From: CAWEHT01 sp963808455
GTDB lineage: Bacteria > Chloroflexota > Anaerolineae > CG2-30-64-16
Assembly (NCBI GenBank): GCA_963808455.1
Contig: CAWEHT010000373.1
Location: 1 to 23,521, forward strand
Direction: 5' to 3'
DNA: 23,521 nt
Below are positions 1-7,924 of the stretch, in pieces (position 1 is the first letter of the stretch; each line of letters opens with the position of its first letter). The position numbers and the translations under genes are program-made. Below the pieces are notes generated by a model that saw nothing but the letters and a program-made list of their open reading frames with translations, was not told where the DNA came from and searched no databases.

Positions 1-1000
1 ATGTGCCCCACAGCAAAAGCGATATCGCGATGGCCCCCGTGGCAAGAGCCGCAGAAAGGGCCGAGCAATGAAGTCCGAGCAACATCAGCAGCAGGATCGC
101 CACTGGCTCCAGGAAGGCAACCACCTGCCAGCCCCAGGCCAGGAGAAACAAAGGGATGTTAGAGCCCAGGCTGGCGAACATGTTTTTCGAGAAACCTTCC
201 CAGACCTCACCGAAATTGCGGTACATCCTGCAAGTTACTGTGCTTTGCCCATCGGCCAGTCGCCAGCGGAGGCCTGCCGCTTTGACCCGCTGACCCAACG
301 CGATATCATCGACCACTTCCTGGCGCACGGCCGCGTAGCCCCCGACTTGCTGATATGCGGAGCGCCGGAAAAGCATGAACTGGCCGATGGTCGAAGACAG
401 CATGGGCATACGCACCCGATAGGCCAGGGCCAGCGGTAGAAACGCGAAGATGCTCCAGGCGATCATGGGCACCACGAGTTGCTCGGGCCAGGACACCACC
501 TCTTCGTGCGGTAGCACGCTCAACAGGTCCGCCTTTTGGCTGAGCAATGCCTCGACGCTGTGGCGCAATCCCTGGGGCCTGTGTCGCGTGTCAGCATCCG
601 TGAACAACAACAACTCGCCTTGCGCTACCTGGGCGAGCTGATGGCAGGCCCAATGTTTGCCTATCCAGCCCGCCGGCAGCGGGCGACCCTGGAGGACGTG
701 CAGCCGGGGAAACTCAGCCGCCAGGCGCGTCAGGATCTGTCCGGTGTGGTCATGCGAATTGTCGTTTAGCACGAGCAATTCGAAATCCGGATAGTCCTGG
801 CTCACCAGTGAGCGCACACATGCCTCGATGTTGACCTCTTCATTGCGAGCCGGGACCAGGATCGAAACGCGTGGGAAGTGTGTTGAAGGCGGATATGTAC
901 CCAGGCGCTGCAGCGTGAAGAGATTGCTGAGAGCGATGAGCAGAAGGGCACCCAAGAAGACCAGGATAAACACCTGTTGCCCAATCCAGAAGCTATTCAC
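1..1000 (-). CDS. Family 2 glycosyltransferase, membrane-bound, 3' end cut by window edge
   Basis: An open frame of 333 codons runs without a stop to the window edge, so the C-terminus is missing. The start is a GTG at 998-1000, preceded at good spacing by GAGGAG on the minus strand. Seen: an N-terminal hydrophobic segment (FILVFLGALLLIAL, about residues 11-24), then the GT-A nucleotide-binding start VSILVPARNEE, the segment PLPAGWIGKHWACHQ, a DxD-type metal site in LLLFTDADT, and two more hydrophobic stretches late in the protein (around IAWSIFAFLPLALAY and LFLLAWGWQVVAFLEPVAILLLMLL). This architecture is that of membrane GT2 enzymes such as the HpnB or carotenoid/lipid glycosyltransferases, which transfer a sugar from a nucleotide donor to a lipid or surface acceptor. 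The acceptor cannot be read from the sequence. It follows the hydrolase gene on the same strand after 219 bases. Confidence 0.85.
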   Translation of the reverse strand, partial: MNSFWIGQQVFILVFLGALLLIALSNLFTLQRLGTYPPSTHFPRVSILVPARNEEVNIEACVRSLVSQDYPDFELLVLNDNSHDHTGQILTRLAAEFPRLHVLQGRPLPAGWIGKHWACHQLAQVAQGELLLFTDADTRHRPQGLRHSVEALLSQKADLLSVLPHEEVVSWPEQLVVPMIAWSIFAFLPLALAYRVRMPMLSSTIGQFMLFRRSAYQQVGGYAAVRQEVVDDIALGQRVKAAGLRWRLADGQSTVTCRMYRNFGEVWEGFSKNMFASLGSNIPLFLLAWGWQVVAFLEPVAILLLMLLGLHCSALSAALATGAIAISLLLWGT

Positions 1001-1219
1001 AATTTCTCCTCGCCGGATGCAAAAGGCGGAAAAGACGGCTGAAAGGGCGCTGGTGGCGCCAGAACATCCAGGCTGCAAGCGAGGTCTGCGCAGCCCAAAT
1101 CGCCATCATACGGGATGATGTATTCCGCGGCCTAATATACACCAATACCGCCGTTAGTGCTAACGCGGACGGGGCATCGTGCAGCGGCTACGAAAATTCC
1201 GCCTGCCGCCGCAGAAGGG
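1001..1219. other. Intergenic spacer between glycosyltransferase and hydrolase
   Basis: No convincing gene on either strand. The only structure seen is a short near-palindrome at 1152-1165 (CGTTAG, TG, CTAACG) with six-base arms. No clear promoter for the glycosyltransferase was found, apart from its ribosome binding site next to 1000. Confidence 0.4.
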
Positions 1220-2122
1220 TCAGGGCGCCCCTGGCTGGCGCTGCTCAGGGCTGCCCGCGCCTTGCCCTTCCTCCAGGCGGGCGGCGAAGCCCATGATAGC
1301 TTCCTGGACGGTCGGCCAGGCAAGATTGGCAGGCCCGATCAGCCGGTGCCCCGCTGCGACTTCCAGGACGCGCACCTGGCCGGCAAGCCGCGCCACCAGC
1401 GCCCGTGTGCGCCACGAGCGGGCCGCCTCATCGCGGCGTCCTTGCACCACGAGCGCCGGCACGCGCACCTCAGGCGCACGCAAGTAGGCCTGCCAGCCGG
1501 CGCGAGCTACCTGCCTCAGCAGCGAAAGTGGCACGCCGGCTCCCCGCAGAACCTGCCGGGTCTCCGAGTCGTCGGGTTCCAGGTCTGGAAAGAGCCCGAA
1601 CAGGTCGGCACGCGGCTGCGAGTTGGCAAGGTCGGCCTGCCATACGGGGCGTAGGTCAGCCCGCAGCAGCCGGCTGGCGATCTCGGCGACGGCGCTGTAC
1701 GGCCAGCGTTGCTCCAGGACAAATGGCGCCAGCAGGATGATGCCGTCTGCCTGGCTCAGCGCCGCGGCGCTCACCGCGAGCGCCCCGCCCATGGAATAGC
1801 CGACCAACATCACCGGCCGGTGAGCCGACCGCAGAGCGGCCAACGCCTGGATGGTGGCTGCCAACCATTCCTCGTAGCGCGGCTGCCGCGAGTTGGCGAG
1901 CTCCGCACCGAAGCCGGGCAAGAGCAACCCCTGAACCGTCCAGCCCATGGGCTGCAAGAGCTCCGCCACCGGGCGCATCTCGGCAGGTGTGCCCGGGAAG
2001 CCATGGATGAGGAGCGCGGCCGCAGCGCCACCGGGCCACAGAAAAGACTGGTGCCTGGGCGCCCGGAAGAGCTCGAGGCCGGCGCCCTTCGGCACCGGGG
2101 GCCCTATTCGCCGCCGGCTCAC
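1220..2122 (-). CDS. Alpha/beta hydrolase (serine esterase/lipase-like)
   Basis: Seen: the oxyanion-hole motif LLIHGFPGTPAEM near the N-terminus, the nucleophile elbow GYSMGG (Ser), a late acid VVQGRRDEAA, and the catalytic histidine in AAGHRLIGP. This is a complete Ser-Asp-His triad in the order expected for the S33/carboxylesterase type of alpha/beta hydrolase. With the GTG at 2120-2122 the protein has 300 residues and starts about 16 residues before the conserved fold. An in-frame ATG at 2249-2251 would add 43 residues, but they are low-complexity and arginine-rich, have no ribosome binding site, and would run into the promoter proposed for the neighbouring glycosylase gene. I therefore prefer the shorter start, although its own Shine-Dalgarno (AGGAA) sits very close. 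The substrate is unknown; a small ester or lipid is typical for the family. Confidence 0.8.
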   Translation of the reverse strand: MSRRRIGPPVPKGAGLELFRAPRHQSFLWPGGAAAALLIHGFPGTPAEMRPVAELLQPMGWTVQGLLLPGFGAELANSRQPRYEEWLAATIQALAALRSAHRPVMLVGYSMGGALAVSAAALSQADGIILLAPFVLEQRWPYSAVAEIASRLLRADLRPVWQADLANSQPRADLFGLFPDLEPDDSETRQVLRGAGVPLSLLRQVARAGWQAYLRAPEVRVPALVVQGRRDEAARSWRTRALVARLAGQVRVLEVAAGHRLIGPANLAWPTVQEAIMGFAARLEEGQGAGSPEQRQPGAP

Positions 2123-2227
2123 TTCCTGCCGTCTTTCTTCATTCGCCCCGATACGGGCCTCCTCATGCCGGAACCACGCGCGCCGCGTAACCTGGTCGCG
2201 CTGCCGGCATCCAACCGGGTGCAGACT

Positions 2228-2256
2228 TTGACAGCGAACCGGCTCGCGCATATGCT
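2228..2256 (+). promoter_or_regulatory. Predicted sigma-70-type promoter for the uracil-DNA glycosylase gene
   Basis: A perfect -35 TTGACA at 2228-2233 is followed after 17 bases by TATGCT at 2251-2256. Transcription would start near 2263, leaving a leader of about 95 bases before the GTG at 2360. Prediction from sequence only. Confidence 0.5.
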
Positions 2257-2359
2257 GAATCTATGGGCCGGCCTTCGGCGCGGAAAGGTGTTGGATCGGC
2301 CAGCCGATGAGAAGTAGTATACATGCCGGATGGCTTCAAGCTAAACCTGAGAAGGCATA

Positions 2360-3133
2360 GTGTGTGACGTCTTCGATCATAGCGTGCCGGCCTCATCAAC
2401 ACGATCGGGAGCAGATTTGCAAAGCTGGGCGTCGTTGGAAGCAGAAGTGATTTCCTGCCGGCGTTGCCCGCGCCTGGTGGCATGGCGGGAAGGCGTGGCC
2501 CACACGAAGAGGCGGGCTTACCAGAGCGAAGTGTATTGGGGGAAGCCCGTGCCTGGCTTTGGCGATCGTGCCGCGCGCGTGCTGGTGGTTGGGCTGGCCC
2601 CGGCCGCGCACGGCGCCAACCGCACGGGGCGCATGTTTACCGGGGATAGTTCAGGCAATTTCCTCTATGCGGCGCTGTTCCGCGCGGGCTTTGCCGACCG
2701 GCCGATGTCGCTCGGAGTCGATGACGGCCTCACGCTGCACGACGTCTTCGTCAGCGCCGCGTGCCGCTGCGCCCCGCCCGACAACAGGCCCTCTCCAGAC
2801 GAGCTGGCTGCATGCCTGCCGTTCCTCGCCGGGGAAATGGCCCTCTTGCCCGAGCTGCAAGTGGTTGTGGCGCTGGGGCGCATTGCCTTTGAGGCTGTGC
2901 TGCGGCTGTACCGGCAAGGAGGCCGTGCCACCGCTGGCTTGCGCTTCGGACACGCCTTGGCCGAGCCCCTGGGCGATGGGCTGCCCTGGCTGGTCACATC
3001 CTACCATCCGAGCCGGCAGAACACGCAGACGGGTCGCCTGACGCCGCCGATGTTTGACGAGGTGTGGTCCACGACGCGCTCGCTCCTGGCATGCGAATGC
3101 CGGGAGAAACCCGGCTCCTACCGCTCGGGGTAG
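2360..3133 (+). CDS. Uracil-DNA glycosylase, family 5 (UdgB-type)
   Basis: Removes uracil and other deaminated bases from DNA at the start of base excision repair. Seen: 257 residues; the family 5 active-site region GLAPAAHGANRTGRMFTGD (about residues 79-97); the C-terminal motif HPSRQNTQTGRLT; and cysteines in CRRCPR near residues 33-36 and in SAACRCAPP near 130 that fit the 4Fe-4S cluster of families 4 and 5. The long AHGANRTGRMFTGD form separates it from family 4, whose motif is shorter. The start is GTG at 2360, with GAGAAGG at 2349-2355 four bases before it. The gene converges on the dehydrogenase gene and the two 3' ends share 16 bases. Confidence 0.9.
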   Translation: MCDVFDHSVPASSTRSGADLQSWASLEAEVISCRRCPRLVAWREGVAHTKRRAYQSEVYWGKPVPGFGDRAARVLVVGLAPAAHGANRTGRMFTGDSSGNFLYAALFRAGFADRPMSLGVDDGLTLHDVFVSAACRCAPPDNRPSPDELAACLPFLAGEMALLPELQVVVALGRIAFEAVLRLYRQGGRATAGLRFGHALAEPLGDGLPWLVTSYHPSRQNTQTGRLTPPMFDEVWSTTRSLLACECREKPGSYRSG

Positions 3134-3984
3134 TCGTAGAAGCCTTTGCCGTTCTTGCGCCCGTAGTAGCCGGCCGCGACCATGCGCCGCAGCAGCGGAG
3201 GAGCCGCATACCGGACATCTTTCGTTTCTTCGAATACCGCGTCTGCGATGAAGAGCGTCGTATCCAGGCCCACGAAGTCCAGCAACGTGAAGGGCCCCAT
3301 CGGGTGACGCAAGCCCTGGCAGATGGCGGTATCTATGTCTTCCCTGGTGGCTATGCCTTCCTGGAGAGCTTCGATGGCACTCAGGAGGTAAGGAATCAAC
3401 AGGCGATTGACAATGAAGCCCGGCATGTCCTGGCTGACCACGATCGTCTTGCCCAGGCTCTTGCCGAAGGCCTTTGCAGTCGCAAACGTGCTCTCGCTCG
3501 TCAGGAAGGTCCGCACGATCTCGAGCAATGTCATGACCGGCACGGGCTGCATGAAATGCAGCCCGAGCACCTGGCCGGGTCGTTTTGTAGCGCCTGCCAT
3601 CTCGGTGACCGCGAGGGCCGACGTGTTGCTGGCCAGGATCGTGTGGGGCGGCGTGACCGCGTCCAACTCGGCAAAAGCCCGGCGCTTGAGCGCGAGGTCT
3701 TCAGGGATGGCCTCGATCACGAGATCGCATCCGCCGAAGGCAGCGATGTCGGTCGAGCCGGAGAGGCGTGCCAGGGCAGACGCGGCTGCGTCTACACCCA
3801 GCTTGCCGCGCGCAACGGCCCTCTCCATAGAGCCTTTGATGCGGTTCAGCCCTGCTTGCAGCAGCTTTTCATCGGTCTCGCGCACAATCACAGTGTAGCC
3901 GGACCTGGCGCATACTTCTGCGATGCCCGACCCCATCAGTCCGGCACCCAATACGCCCACCGTTCGCAGAGACGGTTGCTCCAT
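3118..3984 (-). CDS. 3-hydroxybutyryl-CoA (3-hydroxyacyl-CoA) dehydrogenase
   Basis: Oxidises 3-hydroxyacyl-CoA to 3-oxoacyl-CoA with NAD, or runs the reverse reaction, in short-chain fatty acid metabolism. Seen: the Rossmann fingerprint GVLGAGLMGSGIAEVCARSG at residues 10-29; SNTSALAVTEMA; the catalytic-histidine segment GLHFMQPVPVMTLLEIV; and the C-terminal helical domain with GFIVNRLLIPYL and HPMGPFTLLDFVGLDT. Its 288 residues are the normal length for the stand-alone Hbd/PaaH type, so it is not the fused multifunctional FadB. The ATG at 3982-3984 has GGGAGAGG upstream. It is the last gene of the operon with the LCP gene (35-base gap), but its metabolic role has no obvious tie to those envelope genes. 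Confidence 0.93.
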   Translation of the reverse strand: MEQPSLRTVGVLGAGLMGSGIAEVCARSGYTVIVRETDEKLLQAGLNRIKGSMERAVARGKLGVDAAASALARLSGSTDIAAFGGCDLVIEAIPEDLALKRRAFAELDAVTPPHTILASNTSALAVTEMAGATKRPGQVLGLHFMQPVPVMTLLEIVRTFLTSESTFATAKAFGKSLGKTIVVSQDMPGFIVNRLLIPYLLSAIEALQEGIATREDIDTAICQGLRHPMGPFTLLDFVGLDTTLFIADAVFEETKDVRYAAPPLLRRMVAAGYYGRKNGKGFYDYPER

Positions 3985-4019
3985 GGACCCCTCTCCCTTC
4001 CCTCGTCACATGAGCTGCA

Positions 4020-5462
4020 TCACGGCTGCGAGGTATCCGTGCCCAAAGCGACATCATCACCCAACACCAGGGCCAGGTCGGCGTCGGGCGATGGAGGCTC
4101 AGAGCGGATGCGGTCGGCCGTGATATCGAAACGGCGCACCAAGGCTTCCCGTGCCACAGGGCTTCCGTCACCGTACGTAATCAGGGCGGTCCTGGATAGA
4201 CCCGCAGAGCCCAGCTCTTTGGCATAAATGACGTTGTAGCCGTCGCTGCGCAGGCCAGCCGCCATCCTGTTTGCCAGGCCGTGCTGGGTGCCGCCGTTGA
4301 GCACCGCGAGCCCCGCGCCCTCGGCTTGCAACGATCGCTTCAAGGCCTCTTCGGGAGACACCTGGCTGCGCGTGTCGGCAAAGATGGTCATCGCCGCAGC
4401 ATGCAGCTTTGACAAATCCGGCTTGAGGATAAAGCCGAAATTTGGATCGTTGCTAACTTCGGAACCCATCGTGTTGTCAACAACCACACGCGCCGGGTCG
4501 GACAGGTTAGGTTGATCCAGCACTGAGGTCAGTGCCAGCGCCCGGTCAACCGGCATATCTGTTTGAACGGAGTTGACCAGCGCTAACCCTAATGCGGGAA
4601 TACGGGGGATGAGGGCCGCCAGTTGGCCGGGCTGGTCGAGCTTGGCCTTGAGCGCCATAACGATCAGCTGCTGGCGTCCGGCGCGCGCGTAATCGGAGTC
4701 CTGATGCCGGGTGCGGGCGAATTTCAGGGCCAGGCTGCCGTCCATGTGGATGCGGCCGGCCGGGATATGCAAGGGATCGTAGCCATAGTTTGCGCTGGGA
4801 AACAGCGGATCATCGATAGGCGTGAGCACGTTGACGTCAATCCCCCCGACCAGATCGACGATTTGCCGGAACCCGTCAAAATTGACGCGCACATAGTAGT
4901 CAACGGGATATCCGAGCAAGTCGGCCACAGTGTCCTTGAGCATGGCAGGCCCACCGCCAGGGTAGTCATCCACGTAGCCCAGCACGTGAATGGTGTTGAT
5001 CTTGACGTTGCGCTTCAGTGCCGGCACGTACACGAGCATATCGCGGGGGAGAGAAAGCAAGCCTGTGGAGCCGGTGCGTGGGTTGACCGTAACCACCATG
5101 ATCGAATCGGTGCGCGCGGCCTCCACGTTCTCGTCGGGGCGAGCATCCACGCCCATGAGCAGCATCGTGACGCGCGGCTCGGGATCGGACTCAGCGAGCC
5201 CTGGTTGCCGGCCGGGCAACTGCCACGGGGCACCGGGGGCATCGACATTCTCCAGCATGTTGGCGGGTGCGGGCCGCACCAGCTGGGGCAGGGGCAGCGC
5301 CGGCATGTCCGACAGACTGGCTGCCGTTGACCCCGCGACGTGAAGGAACAGGAGACCTACATAGAGGAAAACGGCGATGAAAAGTAGCAACAAGGAGCCG
5401 AGCAGCAGCCCATTCCAGGTGGCCGAACGCTGCCAGGCCGGCACAGGACCTTTATGCTTCAT
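4020..5462 (-). CDS. LytR-CpsA-Psr (LCP) family protein with C-terminal LytR_C domain
   Basis: LCP proteins transfer lipid-linked glycopolymers to the cell wall or other acceptors outside the membrane. Seen: a short cytoplasmic N-terminus; one membrane helix (GLLLGSLLLLFIAVFLYVGLL, about residues 19-39); a proline-rich linker; then the LCP core starting at VTMLLMGVDARPD (about 98) with the conserved Asp/Arg sites RTDSIMVV, LSLPRDM and FARTRHQDSDYARAGRQQ. The last 90 or so residues (LAVLNGGTQHGLANRMAAGLRSDGYNV and on) match the LytR_C domain. At 480 residues it is normal for a two-domain LCP protein. It lies 17 bases downstream of the pseudophosphatase/propeller gene on the same strand, so the two are almost certainly co-transcribed. 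Confidence 0.92.
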   Translation of the reverse strand: MKHKGPVPAWQRSATWNGLLLGSLLLLFIAVFLYVGLLFLHVAGSTAASLSDMPALPLPQLVRPAPANMLENVDAPGAPWQLPGRQPGLAESDPEPRVTMLLMGVDARPDENVEAARTDSIMVVTVNPRTGSTGLLSLPRDMLVYVPALKRNVKINTIHVLGYVDDYPGGGPAMLKDTVADLLGYPVDYYVRVNFDGFRQIVDLVGGIDVNVLTPIDDPLFPSANYGYDPLHIPAGRIHMDGSLALKFARTRHQDSDYARAGRQQLIVMALKAKLDQPGQLAALIPRIPALGLALVNSVQTDMPVDRALALTSVLDQPNLSDPARVVVDNTMGSEVSNDPNFGFILKPDLSKLHAAAMTIFADTRSQVSPEEALKRSLQAEGAGLAVLNGGTQHGLANRMAAGLRSDGYNVIYAKELGSAGLSRTALITYGDGSPVAREALVRRFDITADRIRSEPPSPDADLALVLGDDVALGTDTSQP

Positions 5463-5479
5463 AGGCCAGAGATGGTCCC

Positions 5480-7642
5480 CTAGTTCTGCGGAACCGGCGT
5501 GGGGGTCGCGGCCTCAGCTGCCGGTAGGTCAGCTTTGTAAAGTTGTGTGTCGGTCAGGATATAGAAGGTGCCGGCGGACTCGTCAAGGTACAGCCCGCGC
5601 AATTGATGCAGCATGTCGCCCTGGGCGGGGCGCAAATCGCGCTGGAACTGGCCCGTGTCTTTGCTGAATTCTACGATCCGCCCGTTTCCGGTATCGGCGA
5701 CGTAGATCTGGTCGCCATTAGCTGTGGCTACGACCGCGCTGGCTGTGGCGATAGGCGTCGGGAGGCCTTGGTAGGCAAAAGGCTGTTGCTGGCCCGCAAG
5801 GTACTTGATCAAGCGCCCGTCGGCGTACAGCAACCAGATATCGCCATCGATGGCGATCGACTGTAGGCCGGTCAAGTCTACCTGCTGGCTATCGCTGAAG
5901 TAAGGCTCGGGTGGGTTCTCATAGCCCCTTGCTGTTGGTTTGTACCGCCAGATCTGCTTGGCCTTCTCATCTACCAGATACAGGTTGCCATTGAAGGTGC
6001 TGATCATCTGTGGCACGCCGCCCCACTGTTCCTGGCCCCCGATGACGAGCCGGGCAGCGCCAAAAGTCGTGTCATAACTGAAAAGCGCACCGCTGGCATC
6101 GAAGGCCACCAGCCTGCTGCGTTGGTCGCTGACCGCATCGACCCAGACCATGTCTGCCAGGTCACCCACCAGCTGGTCGCTGCCTGGCACCTGTTGCTTC
6201 TTCTGCAAGGCATAAGGGGGGTCCGCTGGCTTGGCACTATCGTTGAGGCCGCTGAGTGCCAGACGGGCGATTTCGGCGGCCCCGGTGTCTAGCACATAGA
6301 CAACCCCGGCGTTGACGGTGACCCGGGCAAGCTTGTGGCCGCTGTCTGTGAAGTTCCACAAGGGCACAATGCCGTAGAGCGGCGTCACATGATTGACCCG
6401 GTCCATGCTCTCATCCAGCTTGGTTTGCAGCGGGTCAAGGCGACTGTCACCGGGTTTGATGGTTGCGGCCTTGGCCAGCGATGCCTGGGCAGTGGCCAGG
6501 CTCTGGCGCGCCGCGTTTTCGTCCGGCTGCGCCTGGGCCGTAGCGACGGCCGCACTTGCAGCGTTCAGCGCCTGCTGGAAGCTGTTTTCCTGTGACTGAT
6601 TGCGGATGAACCACATGGCGAGCACCACGACGGCGATCAAGAGCGGGATGACCACCACTGCCAGCACCAGGGGCCAGGCGCTGCGCCTGGGCCGTTCCTC
6701 GATCTCGACTTCGAACGCCCCGGCAGCTTCGAAGAGCCCGTCCTCAGGCGCAGGCCCGCTTTCCGCCGGCTGTGCTTTTGCCGGAATTGGGCCCTCGGCA
6801 GGCGCTGTTGCGTGGTCGCGGGGCCCCGGCCTCGCGGGCATGAGCCGGATCAGGCGGTTCAGCAGGCCACTGCGGTGTAGAGCGGGTCGCGCTTCCGCCG
6901 CGGTTCCGGCCGGCTCGGCGTTGGGCAGTCCTTCGTCCCGCAGCCCGGCCGGGGCTTCGGCGGACTCCGACATCCCCTCGCCGATACCGATCACCAGCGC
7001 ATTGAGCTCTGCTGACCCTGCCAGCTGCGCCAGGTAATCCACGGCCTGCCCAGGGGTCTCGAGGGCTGCGGCCACTGCCAGCGCTTTCGGCTGGACGTAC
7101 TCGAGCCAGCGACTATCTGCCAGCAGGATCATGCTGCCAGGCTCGACCTGGGTGCGCGCCGCCTGGACGTTCGGGCGTTCTTCTCCCCCCAGGGCGCAGC
7201 TTTCCGGTTTCAGTTCCGGGGGAAACTGATCCACGGTCTTCGGATGGCTGACCAGAGCGAGGGCGGGGCTCACCTGGGCAATCACCAGGTCGGCCTCCTG
7301 CAAAGTGGCACAGGTGATGCCGGCTCGCCACGCCGCGTCGGGCAAAGCCTCGTTGACTTTGCGCAAGACGCCGTGCGCCGCGCGCACAGCCCGCTGCAGG
7401 GCAGTGACCGTTGTGCCTTCAGCGTCGTAGAAGGCTTTCTGCGCCGCGTCGAAGACCTGGCGGTACAAGGCCGGATGTCCGCCGCCGCTGCCTGTCACCT
7501 CGACCAACATGTACAAATTGCCGCGCTCGGCCCCGGGCAAGTCGGCGGCCGGCTCGACGGCCCGCACATTGGAGGCCCGGGCTTGCTGCCGCCCACCCGC
7601 ACTACTGAACTGGCTGATTGTGGTGCGCAGAGAGTTATGCAT
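5480..7642 (-). CDS. Membrane protein: PP2C-like pseudophosphatase, one membrane helix, beta-propeller
   Basis: I recognise the domains but know of no assigned function. With the ATG at 7640-7642 (AAGGAG six bases upstream) the protein has 720 residues; an upstream in-frame start at 7723 has no such site. Residues 1 to about 240 keep the layout of a PP2C serine/threonine phosphatase (MLVEVTGSGGG, then TALQRAVRAAHGVLRKVN, ITCATLQEADLVIAQVSPALALV, GSMILLADSRWLEY). The metal-binding aspartates of the usual DGMGG and SDG sites are missing, so it is probably inactive. A low-complexity Ala/Pro/Glu linker leads to one membrane helix (WPLVLAVVVIPLLIAVVVLAMWFI), then an Ala/Gln-rich helical region, then a C-terminal half with repeated NHL-like strands such as GDQIYVADTGNGRIVEF. 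Predicted topology: pseudophosphatase inside, propeller outside. Its partner is the LCP gene 17 bases downstream. Confidence 0.8.
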   Translation of the reverse strand: MHNSLRTTISQFSSAGGRQQARASNVRAVEPAADLPGAERGNLYMLVEVTGSGGGHPALYRQVFDAAQKAFYDAEGTTVTALQRAVRAAHGVLRKVNEALPDAAWRAGITCATLQEADLVIAQVSPALALVSHPKTVDQFPPELKPESCALGGEERPNVQAARTQVEPGSMILLADSRWLEYVQPKALAVAAALETPGQAVDYLAQLAGSAELNALVIGIGEGMSESAEAPAGLRDEGLPNAEPAGTAAEARPALHRSGLLNRLIRLMPARPGPRDHATAPAEGPIPAKAQPAESGPAPEDGLFEAAGAFEVEIEERPRRSAWPLVLAVVVIPLLIAVVVLAMWFIRNQSQENSFQQALNAASAAVATAQAQPDENAARQSLATAQASLAKAATIKPGDSRLDPLQTKLDESMDRVNHVTPLYGIVPLWNFTDSGHKLARVTVNAGVVYVLDTGAAEIARLALSGLNDSAKPADPPYALQKKQQVPGSDQLVGDLADMVWVDAVSDQRSRLVAFDASGALFSYDTTFGAARLVIGGQEQWGGVPQMISTFNGNLYLVDEKAKQIWRYKPTARGYENPPEPYFSDSQQVDLTGLQSIAIDGDIWLLYADGRLIKYLAGQQQPFAYQGLPTPIATASAVVATANGDQIYVADTGNGRIVEFSKDTGQFQRDLRPAQGDMLHQLRGLYLDESAGTFYILTDTQLYKADLPAAEAATPTPVPQN

Positions 7643-7834
7643 TTGCGGCTCCTTGAAGATTCGAGCGTTTGCACGCCGAACTCCAACACGTTGAGCATCA
7701 AACCCGAGGACTGAATGCGCCAACTTCTAACGACGATGGGATGGCAGCAGTAGGTACCTGAAGCCAGGCAGGCACCCGCGAGAGGATGTCTGACAACATC
7801 TTCCTCCGACCTCGACATTCTACGGCCTGGCGGC
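7643..7834 (-). promoter_or_regulatory. Long 5' leader of the pseudophosphatase/LCP operon
   Basis: If transcription starts near 7828 the leader is about 185 bases. It contains a small inverted repeat at 7785-7800 (GATGT, six bases, ACATC) and the ribosome binding site AAGGAG just before the ATG. I see no riboswitch that I can name. Confidence 0.3.
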
Positions 7835-7863
7835 ATTGTATGCCAGCGCGGATGTTTTGTCAA
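7835..7863 (-). promoter_or_regulatory. Predicted promoter of the pseudophosphatase/LCP operon
   Basis: On the minus strand a perfect TTGACA (7863-7858) is followed after 17 bases by TACAAT (7840-7835). This is one of the strongest consensus promoters in the window. It lies back to back with the nurA promoter, with only four bases between the two -35 boxes. Confidence 0.65.
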
Positions 7864-7867
7864 CCGC

Positions 7868-7896
7868 TTGCCTCAGCGGCGGGCTTAGGCTATAAT
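7868..7896 (+). promoter_or_regulatory. Predicted promoter of the nurA-herA-mre11 operon
   Basis: TTGCCT at 7868-7873, a 17-base spacer, then a perfect TATAAT at 7891-7896. Transcription would start near 7903, about 22 bases before the nurA start. The short leader contains GGAGGG at 7915-7920. Confidence 0.65.
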
Positions 7897-7924
7897 CCGT
7901 GCGAAAATCTGTTCGGAGGGACGC

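Noticed and set aside
68..1118. Several plus-strand open frames in the first kilobase
   Set aside because: The minus strand encodes an uninterrupted glycosyltransferase through to the edge, so these are shadows. The one beginning at 828 extends into the spacer but has no motif.
1152..1165. Near-palindrome containing half of a CIRCE element (AGTGCTAA)
   Set aside because: There is no second half-site with a nine-base spacer, and the genes around it are not heat-shock genes.
3064..4227. Long plus-strand open frame of 387 codons
   Set aside because: It lies antisense to the well-supported hydroxyacyl-CoA dehydrogenase and the end of the LCP gene, has no recognisable motif, and is explained by high-GC codon bias of the real genes.
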